This document shows, piece by piece, positions 24,413 to 33,474 of a DNA stretch of 64,000 nucleotides. How positions within the stretch are numbered: the stretch's first letter is position 1; each line of letters opens with the position of its first letter. The stretch comes from Acetatifactor sp. Its GTDB lineage: Bacteria; Bacillota; Clostridia; Lachnospirales; Lachnospiraceae. The translations under genes and the position numbers were made by a program. Location: positions 1-64,000 of the forward strand of contig JAEEVF010000007.1 in NCBI GenBank assembly GCA_016290775.1, read 5' to 3'. The notes below the pieces were generated by a model, which worked only from the letters and a program-made list of their open reading frames with translations, was not told where the DNA came from and did not search any database.

Positions 24413-25881
24413 TGTCGGAAAGATCATACATAGCCATTGACCTAAAGTCCTTTTACGCATCGGTGGAATGCGTGGAAAGAGGGCTTGATCCGCTGACGAC
24501 GAACCTCGTTGTGGCGGATGAAAGCAGAACGGAGAAGACCATTTGTCTGGCGGTGTCGCCTTCGTTGAAGGCATACGGGATCCCGGGGCGCGCCAGACTT
24601 TTTGAAGTGGTGCAAAAAGTGCGCGAGGTCAACCGGAGCAAAAAGGCGGGAGAGCCGCAGCTGACCTACGTCACGGCGAAGCCGCGGATGGCGCTCTACG
24701 TCAAATACAGCACGGACATCTATCAGATTTACCTGAAATACGTGGCGCCCGAGGACATTCACGTGTATTCCATCGACGAAGTGTTCATGGACGTGACGGC
24801 GTACCTAAACACTTACCATATGACGGCGCAGGAGCTTGCGTCGAAAATGGTGGCGGACGTGCTTGCAAAGACTGGGATCACCGCAACGGCGGGGATCGGG
24901 ACCAACCTATACCTCTGCAAGATCGCCATGGACATCGTTGCAAAGCACGCAAAGCCGGATGCAAACGGCGTTCGCATTGCATCGCTTGACGAAATGAGTT
25001 ATCGAAGGCTTCTTTGGGAACACAGGCCGCTCACGGATTTTTGGCGCGTGGGCCGAGGCATCGCAAGAAGGCTGGAAGAGGTAGGGCTCTTTACCATGGG
25101 CGACATTGCAAGGTGCAGTCTTGGCAAGGAGACGGAATATTACAACGAAGACCTTTTATATCGGATCTTTGGCATCAACGCGGAGCTTCTCATCGACCAT
25201 GCGTGGGGGTGGGAGCCTACGACGATCGCGGACATCCGAAGCTATGAGCCGGAAAGCAATTCCGTGGGCTCTGGTCAGGTGCTGCAAACGCCATACCCTT
25301 ACGATAAGGCGCGGATCATCGTCAAGGAAATGACGGAGCTTTTGGTGCTCGATCTGGTGTCAAAAAAGCTCGTGACGGATCAAATGGTCTTGACGATCGG
25401 ATATGACATCGAAAACTTAAAGGATGAGGCACGGCGCAAGGCCTATCACGGCGAGGTTTCCGTGGACCGGTACGGCCGGGAGACGCCAAAGCCTGCCCAC
25501 GGCTCGAGAAATCTGGGATGCTTTACTTCATCCTCCGCAAAGATCGTGGACGAGGTCCTTTCGCTCTATGAGGAGATCATGGATCCGGCGCTCCTTGTGC
25601 GACGCCTTACGATCACGGCCAATCACGTGAAGAAGGAAGAGGCCGGGGAGGAAGAGACCTACGTGCAGATGGACCTGTTTAAGGACTTCCTGGAGGCCAA
25701 GGAGCAAAAGAAGGCGGACGCGGAGGAGGAAAGGCGTCTTGCCCGGGAAAAGAGCATGCAGGAGGCGATTTTGCAACTGCAGAAAAGGTACGGCAAGAAT
25801 GCAGTTTTGAAAGGAACCGATCTGGAAGAGGGCGCGACGAAGATGCAACGCAACGAACAGATCGGAGGACATAAGGCGTAA
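24412..25881 (+). CDS. Y-family DNA polymerase, UmuC/UvrX-like
   Basis: This 489-residue protein is a translesion DNA polymerase. It starts MSERSYIAIDLKSFYASVEC, where Asp10 is a catalytic metal ligand and FYASVE is the steric-gate region. Asp122-Glu123 (YSIDEVFMDV) complete the active site. ATAGIGTNLYLCKIAMDIVAKH and the helix-hairpin-helix part (FWRVGRGIARRLEEVGLFTMGDIA) follow. The last 70 residues are charged and helical. The frame opens earlier at a TTG at 24373, but the ATG at 24412 gives the family N-terminus and overlaps the upstream stop. The neighbouring YolD-like gene supports a UvrX/UmuC-type role in damage tolerance. No LexA box was recognised nearby. Confidence 0.92.
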   Translation: MSERSYIAIDLKSFYASVECVERGLDPLTTNLVVADESRTEKTICLAVSPSLKAYGIPGRARLFEVVQKVREVNRSKKAGEPQLTYVTAKPRMALYVKYSTDIYQIYLKYVAPEDIHVYSIDEVFMDVTAYLNTYHMTAQELASKMVADVLAKTGITATAGIGTNLYLCKIAMDIVAKHAKPDANGVRIASLDEMSYRRLLWEHRPLTDFWRVGRGIARRLEEVGLFTMGDIARCSLGKETEYYNEDLLYRIFGINAELLIDHAWGWEPTTIADIRSYEPESNSVGSGQVLQTPYPYDKARIIVKEMTELLVLDLVSKKLVTDQMVLTIGYDIENLKDEARRKAYHGEVSVDRYGRETPKPAHGSRNLGCFTSSSAKIVDEVLSLYEEIMDPALLVRRLTITANHVKKEEAGEEETYVQMDLFKDFLEAKEQKKADAEEERRLAREKSMQEAILQLQKRYGKNAVLKGTDLEEGATKMQRNEQIGGHKA

Positions 25882-25909
25882 AGAGAAAGCAGAAAATGGA
25901 GGGTATATC

Positions 25910-26968
25910 ATGCAGAAAAATGACAGTATTTCCATTCCCGTGATCCTAAAGGTGGGGAGCGGCGCTTTGGGTTGCCTTGGACCGACGTTGATGGAGGAAG
26001 GACTTTCCGAGGTCGTGATCTATTTTGGCAACGGACTCATCGAACTGTTTGGCACGAAGGTCATGGATTCCATGAGGGCAGCAGGCGTGAAGGTTCTTGA
26101 GTATCAAGAGCTCGACACGGTGGCGATCGAGGACATCATCCCGCTGGCGTTTGCCATTCCGAACAATGCGAAGGCAGTGGTTTCCATCGGCGGCGGCAAA
26201 GTGATCGATGCGGGGAAATATGCCGCATTCCTTCGCGGAATGCCTTTTATCAGCGTGCCGACCAGTAGCTCGAGTGACGGATTTTCCAGCGCCAGCGCAT
26301 CTCTTTTGGTGGGCGGAAGACGCAATTCCGTGCCTGCAAAGCTTGCATACGGCATCGTGGTTGACACGGAGGTGATCCGCACGGCGCCCGTCAAGTTCAT
26401 ATATTCCGGCGTCGGCGACATGGTGGCGAAGATCACGTCGCTTTACGACTGGGTTTACGAGGCGCAGCACGGTGCGTCCGTTCTCAATGATTTTGCGGTG
26501 ATGGTGGCGAAGAAGGCCGTGAACAGCTTTGTTCGCACGCCTTATGAAAGTATTCAGGACGAGGTGTTCCTGAAGGAGCTTTTGGATTCCCTGGCGATGA
26601 GCGGCATCGCGAACGAGATCGCGGGCAGCAGCGCACCTACCAGCGGAAGCGAGCATCTGATCAGCCATGCACTGGACAAATTCCTCGACGTGCCGCAGCT
26701 CCACGGCGTGCAGGTGGGCATTGCCACCTATATCATGGCGAAGGTGCAGGATCACAGGTACGTTCGCGTGAATAAGGTATTTACGGACACGGGCTTTTGG
26801 GATTACGTGGCAACTCTCGGCATGAAGAAGGCGGATTTCATCAAGGCCATCGACATGGCGCCGACGATCAAGCCGCACAGACATACCTATCTGCATGAGG
26901 AGAAGTACCGCGAGGCTGCGAAAAAGCTCGTGATGGAGGATGAGATCCTGCAGCGCGTATTGGTATAG
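25910..26968 (+). CDS. sn-glycerol-1-phosphate dehydrogenase-like enzyme
   Basis: The 352-residue protein belongs to the iron-containing alcohol dehydrogenase superfamily and most resembles glycerol-1-phosphate dehydrogenases (EgsA/AraM). It has the NAD-binding GGGKVID (94-100), the substrate loop PTSSSSDGFSSASAS (from 117), and metal ligands Asp170 (GVGDMVAK), His249 (GSEHLISH) and His265 (LHGVQVG). AraM reduces dihydroxyacetone phosphate to glycerol-1-phosphate in some bacteria. It starts 28 bases after the polymerase and ends 19 bases before the beta-glucosidase. Another polyol or phospho-sugar substrate is possible. Confidence 0.78.
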   Translation: MQKNDSISIPVILKVGSGALGCLGPTLMEEGLSEVVIYFGNGLIELFGTKVMDSMRAAGVKVLEYQELDTVAIEDIIPLAFAIPNNAKAVVSIGGGKVIDAGKYAAFLRGMPFISVPTSSSSDGFSSASASLLVGGRRNSVPAKLAYGIVVDTEVIRTAPVKFIYSGVGDMVAKITSLYDWVYEAQHGASVLNDFAVMVAKKAVNSFVRTPYESIQDEVFLKELLDSLAMSGIANEIAGSSAPTSGSEHLISHALDKFLDVPQLHGVQVGIATYIMAKVQDHRYVRVNKVFTDTGFWDYVATLGMKKADFIKAIDMAPTIKPHRHTYLHEEKYREAAKKLVMEDEILQRVLV

Positions 26969-26987
26969 AAGAATGGAGGATCCACGC

Positions 26988-29798
26988 ATGATCTTGGATT
27001 GGAAGAAATATCAGGATAAGGCCACGGAGGCCATCGCAGAAGGCGTCGTGCTCCTGGAGAACAAAAACGGGGCACTGCCGCTGGACGCATCGAAAGAGAT
27101 CGCCGTGTTCGGGCGGATCCAGCTGGATTATTATAAGAGCGGAACGGGTTCCGGCGGCATGGTGAATGTTTCCCACGTGGTGAACATTCCCGAGGGACTG
27201 ACGCTTCGCGGCGCAAAGCTGAACCAGGAGGTTTTCGAGACCTACAAGGCTTGGACGACGGAGCATCCCTTTGACCATGGTGCAAGCTGGGGCGGAGAGC
27301 CCTGGTGCCAGGCGGAGATGCCACTTTCCGACGAGCTTGTGAAAAAGGCTGCAGAGCGTTGCAAAACGGCGCTTTGCGTTATTGGCCGCACGGCCGGCGA
27401 GGAGATGGACAATTCCTACAAGGAGGGGTCCTATCTCTTGACGGCAGGCGAAAAGGACATGCTTCGGATCGTTCGGGAGCACTTTGAGAAGGTCGTTGTC
27501 TTGCTGAACGTAGCCTCCATCATTGACATGAGTTTTGTGGACGAATTTGCGCCGGATGCCGTGCTTTACGTTTGGCAGGGCGGCATGATGGGCGGACTTG
27601 GGACCGCAGACGTGCTGCTTGGCAATGTATCGCCCTCAGGAAAACTAACGGACACGATCGCATATGAGATCGAAGACTATCCTTCCAACGCGAACTTCGG
27701 GGATCAGGACCGCGACGTCTATCAGGAAGACATTTACGTTGGATATCGTTATTTTGAAACCTTTGCGAAGGACAAAGTGCGCTATCCCTTTGGCTATGGA
27801 CTTTCCTATACGGAATTTGCCTATGAGGAATTCAAGCTTTCGGCCAGGGAATTCCTTGCATATGCCGCGTCACAGGTTGCGGGCATGGCTTGCCCGTCCG
27901 TTTCGGCAAGCGTTTTCGTAAAGAACGTTGGAGCGGTTGCAGGCAAGGAGGTTGTTCAGGTCTACTGTGAAGCGCCGCAGGGGACGCTGGGCAAGCCCGC
28001 GAGAGTGCTTTGCGGATTTGCAAAGACAAAGCTTTTGCAACCTGGCGAAAGTGAGCGCGTGGAGGTTTTGATCTCCCCGGAAAGCCTTGCATCCTATGAT
28101 GATAAAGCTGCGACCGGACATGCTTATGCGTATGTTCTCGAGGCGGGAGAATACCGTTTCCATGCGGGCAAGAACGTGCGCGAAACCTTGGATCCGCTTA
28201 GCATAAGCCTTGAGAAGACCATTGTGCTCGGCCAGATGGAAAGCGCCATGGCGCCCGTGCTGCCCTTCGAGAGAATGGTAAACCGTGGCGGCGAGCTGGG
28301 CTATGAACCCGCTCCCATTGCAAAGACATGGGAATCCAAGGGTGAAAACAGCATTCCCGCGGGCACTTACCGCGAGGGCGAGGCTGAGCGTCGCGATGCA
28401 TGGATGCCAAAGGAGATCACGCAAACGGGCGATCTTGGGATCAAGCTTTCGGACGTGGCAAAGGGGAATAACACCCTAGAAGAGTTCATTGGCCAGCTTT
28501 CGGATGAGGATCTGTCCTGCATCATCCGCGGCGAAGGTATGGGAAGCCCTAAGGTAACGGCGGGAACGGCAGCAGCCTTTGGCGGCGTTTCGGCAAGGCT
28601 TCAGGAGTTTGGCATCCCCTGCGGATGCTGCGATGACGGGCCTTCCGGCATGCGCCTTGACTGCGGGACGAAGGCTTTTAGCCTGCCTGGCGGCACGATG
28701 CTGGCCTGCACCTGGAACTGTGAGCTTCTTACGGAACTCTTTACATTCACGGGCTATGAAATGAGCGCGAATCGCGTGGAATGTCTGCTGGGACCTGGCA
28801 TGAACATTCACAGACACCCCTTGAACGGGCGTAATTTTGAATATTTCTCCGAAGACCCGCTTCTTACCGGTGAGATCGCATCGGCGCAGCTTCTTGGCCT
28901 TCACGCGGCAGGCGTTACGGGCACCATCAAGCATTTTTGCGGGAATAATCAGGAGACAAGAAGACATTTCCTCGACAGCGTGATCTCCGAAAGGGCACTT
29001 CGGGAGATTTATCTCAAGGGCTTTGAGATCGCCGTGAAAAAGGGCGGCGCATATACCATCATGACCACCTATGGAAGCGTTAACGGCCTGTGGACGGCGG
29101 GTAATTACGACCTGACGACCACGATCCTCCGCAAGGAATGGGGCTTTGAGGGCTTTGCCATGACGGACTGGTGGGCAAATATCAATCGCCGCGAAAAGGC
29201 ACCGGACAAGCGGGACTTCGCAGCCATGGCCATGGCGCAAAATGACGTTTACATGGTCTGTGCAGACGGTGAAAAGCATGACGACAACACCGTGGAATCT
29301 CTTGCAAAGGGCGAGCTAAAGCGCGCCGAACTCCAGCGGAATGCCGCAAACGTGCTGAAAGTGGTGCTTCGGTCGAATGCCATGAAACGCCTTCTTGGAA
29401 CGGCAGAAAGCATTGAGATCACGGGCCGCGAGGAAGAGGGCGCGGCTACGCAGGGTGAGGTACAGACCTACCACATGGGAGATCGCCTTGTCGTGGATCT
29501 TGCGGACGTGAAGACGGCAAGGGACACCAGCTTTAGTTTTGTGCTTGACATGGAACGGCAAGGTATGGTACGCTTTACGCTCACGGCTAGTTCTGACGCA
29601 GGCGAGCTGGCACAGATCCCCGTAACGGTATTTTGCATGGGGACGGTGGTAGGAACCTTTACTTGGAATGGAACGGGAGGAGCTCCCGTAAGCTTCTTTG
29701 GCAACACTTATATGTTCTCGCGCTACACCACGGTCCGTCTCTATTTTGCGCAGGGCGGTCTGGATCTTGTGAACATGGAGTTCGAGATCATAGGATGA
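26988..29798 (+). CDS. GH3 beta-glucosidase with reversed domain order
   Basis: This 936-residue glycoside hydrolase family 3 enzyme should release glucose (or a related sugar) from beta-linked oligosaccharides. The domains are in the reverse of the usual order. The GH3 C-terminal alpha/beta domain comes first (AEGVVLLENKNGALPL, then VLYVWQGGMMGGLGTADVLLG), followed by the FnIII-like part. The catalytic TIM barrel comes last (DGPSGMRL, LLGPGMNIHRHPLNGRNFEYF, IKHFCGNNQE). The nucleophile is Asp727 in GFAMTDWWA. This layout is known in Ruminococcus and Butyrivibrio enzymes. There is no signal peptide, so it is cytoplasmic. The ATG at 26988 follows GGAGGA; the longer upstream opening overlaps the previous gene and is not credible. 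Confidence 0.93.
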   Translation: MILDWKKYQDKATEAIAEGVVLLENKNGALPLDASKEIAVFGRIQLDYYKSGTGSGGMVNVSHVVNIPEGLTLRGAKLNQEVFETYKAWTTEHPFDHGASWGGEPWCQAEMPLSDELVKKAAERCKTALCVIGRTAGEEMDNSYKEGSYLLTAGEKDMLRIVREHFEKVVVLLNVASIIDMSFVDEFAPDAVLYVWQGGMMGGLGTADVLLGNVSPSGKLTDTIAYEIEDYPSNANFGDQDRDVYQEDIYVGYRYFETFAKDKVRYPFGYGLSYTEFAYEEFKLSAREFLAYAASQVAGMACPSVSASVFVKNVGAVAGKEVVQVYCEAPQGTLGKPARVLCGFAKTKLLQPGESERVEVLISPESLASYDDKAATGHAYAYVLEAGEYRFHAGKNVRETLDPLSISLEKTIVLGQMESAMAPVLPFERMVNRGGELGYEPAPIAKTWESKGENSIPAGTYREGEAERRDAWMPKEITQTGDLGIKLSDVAKGNNTLEEFIGQLSDEDLSCIIRGEGMGSPKVTAGTAAAFGGVSARLQEFGIPCGCCDDGPSGMRLDCGTKAFSLPGGTMLACTWNCELLTELFTFTGYEMSANRVECLLGPGMNIHRHPLNGRNFEYFSEDPLLTGEIASAQLLGLHAAGVTGTIKHFCGNNQETRRHFLDSVISERALREIYLKGFEIAVKKGGAYTIMTTYGSVNGLWTAGNYDLTTTILRKEWGFEGFAMTDWWANINRREKAPDKRDFAAMAMAQNDVYMVCADGEKHDDNTVESLAKGELKRAELQRNAANVLKVVLRSNAMKRLLGTAESIEITGREEEGAATQGEVQTYHMGDRLVVDLADVKTARDTSFSFVLDMERQGMVRFTLTASSDAGELAQIPVTVFCMGTVVGTFTWNGTGGAPVSFFGNTYMFSRYTTVRLYFAQGGLDLVNMEFEIIG

Positions 29799-29828
29799 TG
29801 ACAGAAAACGACACGGAAAGGACAAGAC

Positions 29829-30533
29829 ATGTATTCTTTTGACAGCAGGATCCGTTACAGTGAAACAGACAGCGAAGGGCGTCTGACCCTTATGGCTCTG
29901 TTAAATTACTTTCAGGATTGCTCCACGTTCCAGTCGGAGGACGCGGGAGTGGGCGTTCAATATTGCAAGGACCGGAACGTGGTATGGGTTTTGAACGCGT
30001 GGCAGATCGTGCCCATCCGGCTTCCCAAATATGGCGAGCGCGTGCGGATCGGGACCGCGCCCTACGACTTTCAGAAATTCATGGGATTCCGTAATTTCAT
30101 GATGTTTGATGAGGACGGAAACTATCTTGCCAAGGCAAACAGCGTCTGGAGCCTGATCGACATTTCCACGGAGCGCTTTGTCGTGCCGGACGAGGCCATG
30201 ATCAAGGGGTATCCAAAGGAAGAGCGGATCCCGATGGAATATGCCGGAAGGAAAATCAACTTCCCCAAGGAGAGCGAGCGCATGGAGCCAATTCCCGTGC
30301 TGCCGCATCATCTTGATTCCAATCATCACGTCAACAACGGTCAGTACGTGTCCATGGCACTGGAGTTTTTGCCGGCGGACGTGACGATCAGGCAGCTTCG
30401 CGCGGAATATAAAAAACAGGCATTTTTGGGAGACGTGATCCATCCCTTCGTGGCAAGGGAGGAATCGAGGATCACGGTTGCCCTGATGGATGGGCAAGGG
30501 AAGACCTTTGCCATCGTGGAATTTGAATTATAA
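29829..30533 (+). CDS. Acyl-ACP thioesterase
   Basis: This 234-residue double hot-dog protein hydrolyses acyl-ACP to free fatty acid. It shows RIRYSETDSEGRLTLMALLNYFQDCSTFQSE at the start and the catalytic-region DSNHHVNNGQYV in the second hot-dog, where Asn and His act. Length and both halves are complete. It lies 30 bases after the beta-glucosidase and 23 bases before the CvfB-like gene; no functional link is obvious. Confidence 0.9.
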   Translation: MYSFDSRIRYSETDSEGRLTLMALLNYFQDCSTFQSEDAGVGVQYCKDRNVVWVLNAWQIVPIRLPKYGERVRIGTAPYDFQKFMGFRNFMMFDEDGNYLAKANSVWSLIDISTERFVVPDEAMIKGYPKEERIPMEYAGRKINFPKESERMEPIPVLPHHLDSNHHVNNGQYVSMALEFLPADVTIRQLRAEYKKQAFLGDVIHPFVAREESRITVALMDGQGKTFAIVEFEL

Positions 30534-30556
30534 ACCAATAGGACGGAGGAAACAAA

Positions 30557-31393
30557 ATGAGCTTACACATTGGAGAGATCCAAAAACTTGAGATCGTAAA
30601 GAGGGTGGAATTTGGCGTATATCTCGCCGAACCCGGAGATCGTGAAAATAAAGTGCTTTTGCCGGCAAAGCAGGTGCCGGAGGCCGCAAAGGTCGGCGAC
30701 GTGATGGAGGTCTTTTTGTATAAGGATTCCAAGGATCGACTGATCGCAACGACGAGAAGACCGAAGCTCATCATGGGCGAGGTGGCGCTTCTTAAGGTGG
30801 CGCAGCTGGGCAAGATTGGCGCATTCCTTGACTGGGGCCTGGAGAAGGACCTTCTGCTTCCCTTTAAGCAGCAGCGCGGCAAGGTCAAGGAGGGGGACGA
30901 GGTTTTGGTATCCCTTTACGTGGACAAGAGCGAGCGCCTTTGCGCGACGATGAACGTTTACGAGAACCTTTTGTCGGACAGCCCTTATCACAAGGAGGAC
31001 CGCGTGACGGGACGCGTTTACGAGATGAGCGACCGTTTTGGCGCTTTTGTTGCCGTGGACGACAAATATTCCGCACTGATCCCGAAACAGGAGCTTTTTG
31101 GCGAGGTGGAGTACGGTCAGATTGTGAACGCAAGGGTCGTGAAGGTGCAGGACGACGGGCGTCTGACCCTGAGCATTCGTGAAAAGGCTTACCTGCAGAT
31201 CGACGCGGATGCAGAGAAGATCTTAAAGCTTCTGGACAGCTATGAAGGCTCACTTCCCTTTACGGACAAGTCCGCGCCAGAGGTTATCAAACATGAAACT
31301 GGCATGAGTAAAAATGAGTTCAAGCGTGCCATTGGGCATCTCCTCAAGGAACGAAAGGTCGAGATTGGAGAAAAATCGATTCGAAGGCTGTAA
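30557..31393 (+). CDS. CvfB-like S1 RNA-binding protein
   Basis: The 278-residue protein has several S1-like OB domains: about residues 5-60, 70-130 with KIGAFLDWGLEKDLLLPFKQQ, and 150-210 with SDRFGAFVAVDDKYSALIPKQE and GRLTLSIRE. A C-terminal winged-helix segment follows (MSKNEFKRAIGHLLKERKVEI). This layout matches CvfB, an RNA-binding virulence-gene regulator in staphylococci. ACGGAGGA precedes the ATG. The function here is inferred only from the family. Confidence 0.88.
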   Translation: MSLHIGEIQKLEIVKRVEFGVYLAEPGDRENKVLLPAKQVPEAAKVGDVMEVFLYKDSKDRLIATTRRPKLIMGEVALLKVAQLGKIGAFLDWGLEKDLLLPFKQQRGKVKEGDEVLVSLYVDKSERLCATMNVYENLLSDSPYHKEDRVTGRVYEMSDRFGAFVAVDDKYSALIPKQELFGEVEYGQIVNARVVKVQDDGRLTLSIREKAYLQIDADAEKILKLLDSYEGSLPFTDKSAPEVIKHETGMSKNEFKRAIGHLLKERKVEIGEKSIRRL

Positions 31394-31395
31394 TG

Positions 31396-31438
31396 TTTTG
31401 TGCATTTTGATAGAGAAAACATGAAAAATTGCACAAAA
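31396..31438. repeat. Inverted repeat upstream of the PucR-type regulator promoter
   Basis: TTTTGTGCA (31396-31404) and TGCACAAAA (31430-31438) are perfect complements; adjacent T and A runs extend the pairing with one bulge. The repeat lies 5 bases before the -35 box of the next gene and just after the cvfB-like stop. It could be a terminator for the upstream operon, although no T-tract follows on the + strand, or an operator. Confidence 0.5.
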
Positions 31439-31443
31439 AGCTA

Positions 31444-31472
31444 TTGCTTTATTTGGCGCTTTTTGGTATAAA
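31444..31472 (+). promoter_or_regulatory. Promoter of the PucR/CdaR-type regulator gene
   Basis: TTGCTT (31444-31449) and TATAAA (31467-31472) are 17 bases apart. Transcription would begin near 31479, downstream of the first in-frame ATG (31472), which supports the later start at 31517. Confidence 0.65.
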
Positions 31473-31516
31473 TGTTTTATACGGTTATTTTCGGGACGCA
31501 AAGGAGCGTGGTCTTT

Positions 31517-32599
31517 ATGATATCGAATCAGATTTTACAGAATACGATCGAGGGGCTCAAAGGCATTGCCAGGATTGAGCTTTCCGTGATGGACGTGGAC
31601 GGCAAGGAGGTTGCCAGCACCATGGACATGGGAAGTTGCTCCAAGGCAGTGGTGGAGTTTGCCTCTTCCCCCGCGGATTCTCAGGAAATCCAGGGCTATC
31701 AGTATTTCAAGATTTATGACGAACAGCAGCTGGAGTACGTGCTGATCGTTGCAGGGAGCGGAGAGGACGTTTACGTGATCGGTAAAATGGTCGCTTTCCA
31801 GATCCAGAATCTCCTGGTAGCTTATAAGGAGCGCTTCGATAAGGATAATTTCATCAAGAATCTGTTGCTTGACAACCTGCTGCTCGTGGACATCTACAGC
31901 AGGTCTAAAAAATTACACATTCAGACGGACGTATCCCGCGTTGTCATGATCGTGGAGACGGGCAATCGCAAGGATAATAACGCGCTGGAGCTGACCAGGA
32001 ATCATTTTGGCGCCAACAGCCGTGACTTCATCACCGCGGTGGATGAAAACAACGTGATCGTCGTTAAGGATCTGACGGACGCGAATGCTGCAAAGGAGAT
32101 CGACAAAACGGCAAGGGCACTTTGTGCCTTCCTGCAGAAGGAAGGCCTTAAGGTACGCGTGGCTTACGGCACGGTCATCCAGGAGATCAAGGAGGTCAGC
32201 CGCTCCTACAAGGAGGCGAAGATGGCTCTCGATGTCGGCAAGATCTTCTTTGACGATCGCGACATCGTTGCCTACAGCGAGCTTGGCATCGGCAGATTGA
32301 TCTACCAGCTGCCCATTCCTCTGTGCAAGATGTTCATCCGTGAGATCTTCGGCGGCAAGAGCCCGGACGAATTCGATGAGGAAACGCTGACCACGATCTA
32401 TAAATTCTTCGAGAACAGTCTGAACGTTTCCGAGACGTCCAGACAGCTGTTCATCCACAGAAATACGCTGGTTTACCGTCTCGACAAGCTGCAGAAGATC
32501 ACAAATCTGGATCTTCGCGTTTTTGAGGACGCCATTACCTTCAAGATCGCACTGATGGTCGTGAAGTACATGAAGTATATGGAAACCATGGAATATTAG
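31517..32599 (+). CDS. PucR/CdaR-type transcriptional regulator
   Basis: The 360-residue protein has an N-terminal sensory part (MISNQILQNTIEGLKGI, then IELSVMDVDGKEVAST) resembling the start of sugar-diacid regulators. A GGDEF-like middle domain follows, and then the C-terminal PucR helix-turn-helix (FFENSLNVSETSRQLFIHRNTLVYRLDKLQKITNLDLR). Such proteins usually activate catabolic genes, but no clear target is adjacent and the ligand is unknown. I choose the ATG at 31517 behind AAGGAG (31501-31506). The open frame runs back to an ATG at 31472, which overlaps the promoter. Confidence 0.85.
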   Translation: MISNQILQNTIEGLKGIARIELSVMDVDGKEVASTMDMGSCSKAVVEFASSPADSQEIQGYQYFKIYDEQQLEYVLIVAGSGEDVYVIGKMVAFQIQNLLVAYKERFDKDNFIKNLLLDNLLLVDIYSRSKKLHIQTDVSRVVMIVETGNRKDNNALELTRNHFGANSRDFITAVDENNVIVVKDLTDANAAKEIDKTARALCAFLQKEGLKVRVAYGTVIQEIKEVSRSYKEAKMALDVGKIFFDDRDIVAYSELGIGRLIYQLPIPLCKMFIREIFGGKSPDEFDEETLTTIYKFFENSLNVSETSRQLFIHRNTLVYRLDKLQKITNLDLRVFEDAITFKIALMVVKYMKYMETMEY

Positions 32600-32615
32600 T
32601 CTCGCAAGAACAAGC

Positions 32616-32648
32616 GGGCTCCCATTTCGTCTTGTAAGATGGGAGCCC
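32616..32648 (+). terminator. Hairpin after the regulator gene, probable terminator
   Basis: GGGCTCCCAT (32616-32625) and ATGGGAGCCC (32639-32648) form a perfect 10-bp stem with a 13-base loop. No good T-tract follows, so termination may be partial. Confidence 0.5.
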
Positions 32649-32730
32649 ATGATTATGATATCGCGACGTCAAGAATCACGACGTAAAAAAACTGTCCCTA
32701 CGGGGCAGATCGGGAGAAAATGGGATCGAA

Positions 32731-33474
32731 ATGAGTAAGAAAGAAGAACGAGAACTGCAAAGACAGGAATTTATCAAAGAAAAAGGCATCATTTATCTTG
32801 AGAACGTCAGCAAAACTTATTCGGCCGGAGTTGCGGCCGTAAGCAACATGAACCTTAGCATCAAGCAGGGTGAATTCGTATTTATCGTGGGTGAGAACGG
32901 CGCAGGAAAATCCACGCTGTTCCGTCTTTTGCTCCGCGAGCTGAAGCCGTCAGAGGGCAGCGTGTACGTGCTGGGAAAGGACACCTCAAAGCTGCGGCAC
33001 AGACAGATCCCGTACCATCGTCGCCAGATCGGCGTGGTGTTCCAGGATTTCAGACTCTTAAAGGACAGAAACGTTTATGAAAACGTGGCATTTGCACAAA
33101 GGATCCTGGAGGTTCCGACGGAGGAGATCCGCAGGAACGTGCCGACCATCCTTGCCACGGTTGGATTGGCGGGAAAATATAAGGCAAAGATCCGTGAACT
33201 TTCCGGAGGAGAACAGCAGAGAGTCGCTTTGGCGAGGGCTCTGATCAATCAGCCTGCCATTTTGCTTGCGGACGAGCCTACGGGAAACCTCGATCCCCAG
33301 AACGCATGGGGGATCATGGATCTTCTCGAGGAGATCAATGCGCAGGGAACGACGGTGATCATGATCACGCACAACAAGGAGATCGTGAATGCCATGCATA
33401 AGCGCGTGATCGCGTTGAAAAAAGGCGTGATCGTCAGCGATCAAGAGGATGGTGAGTATGTTGAGGAAGATTAG
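32731..33474 (+). CDS. ftsE: FtsE cell-division ABC ATPase
   Basis: FtsE powers FtsX to switch on a cell-wall hydrolase at the division site. The 247-residue protein has Walker A GENGAGKST (54-62), signature LSGGEQQR (157-164) and Walker B LLADEPTGNLD (178-188), followed by the H-loop in MITHNKE. About 20 charged residues extend the N-terminus before the core begins. The gene overlaps ftsX by 17 bases, and the hydrolase gene follows. Context makes FtsE the best assignment among MacB-like ATPases. Confidence 0.93.
   Translation: MSKKEERELQRQEFIKEKGIIYLENVSKTYSAGVAAVSNMNLSIKQGEFVFIVGENGAGKSTLFRLLLRELKPSEGSVYVLGKDTSKLRHRQIPYHRRQIGVVFQDFRLLKDRNVYENVAFAQRILEVPTEEIRRNVPTILATVGLAGKYKAKIRELSGGEQQRVALARALINQPAILLADEPTGNLDPQNAWGIMDLLEEINAQGTTVIMITHNKEIVNAMHKRVIALKKGVIVSDQEDGEYVEED

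Noticed and set aside
25946..26989. Long antisense frame (347 codons) opposite the dehydrogenase gene
   Set aside because: It shadows a well-supported gene and has no family features; G/C-rich third positions remove stops on the other strand.
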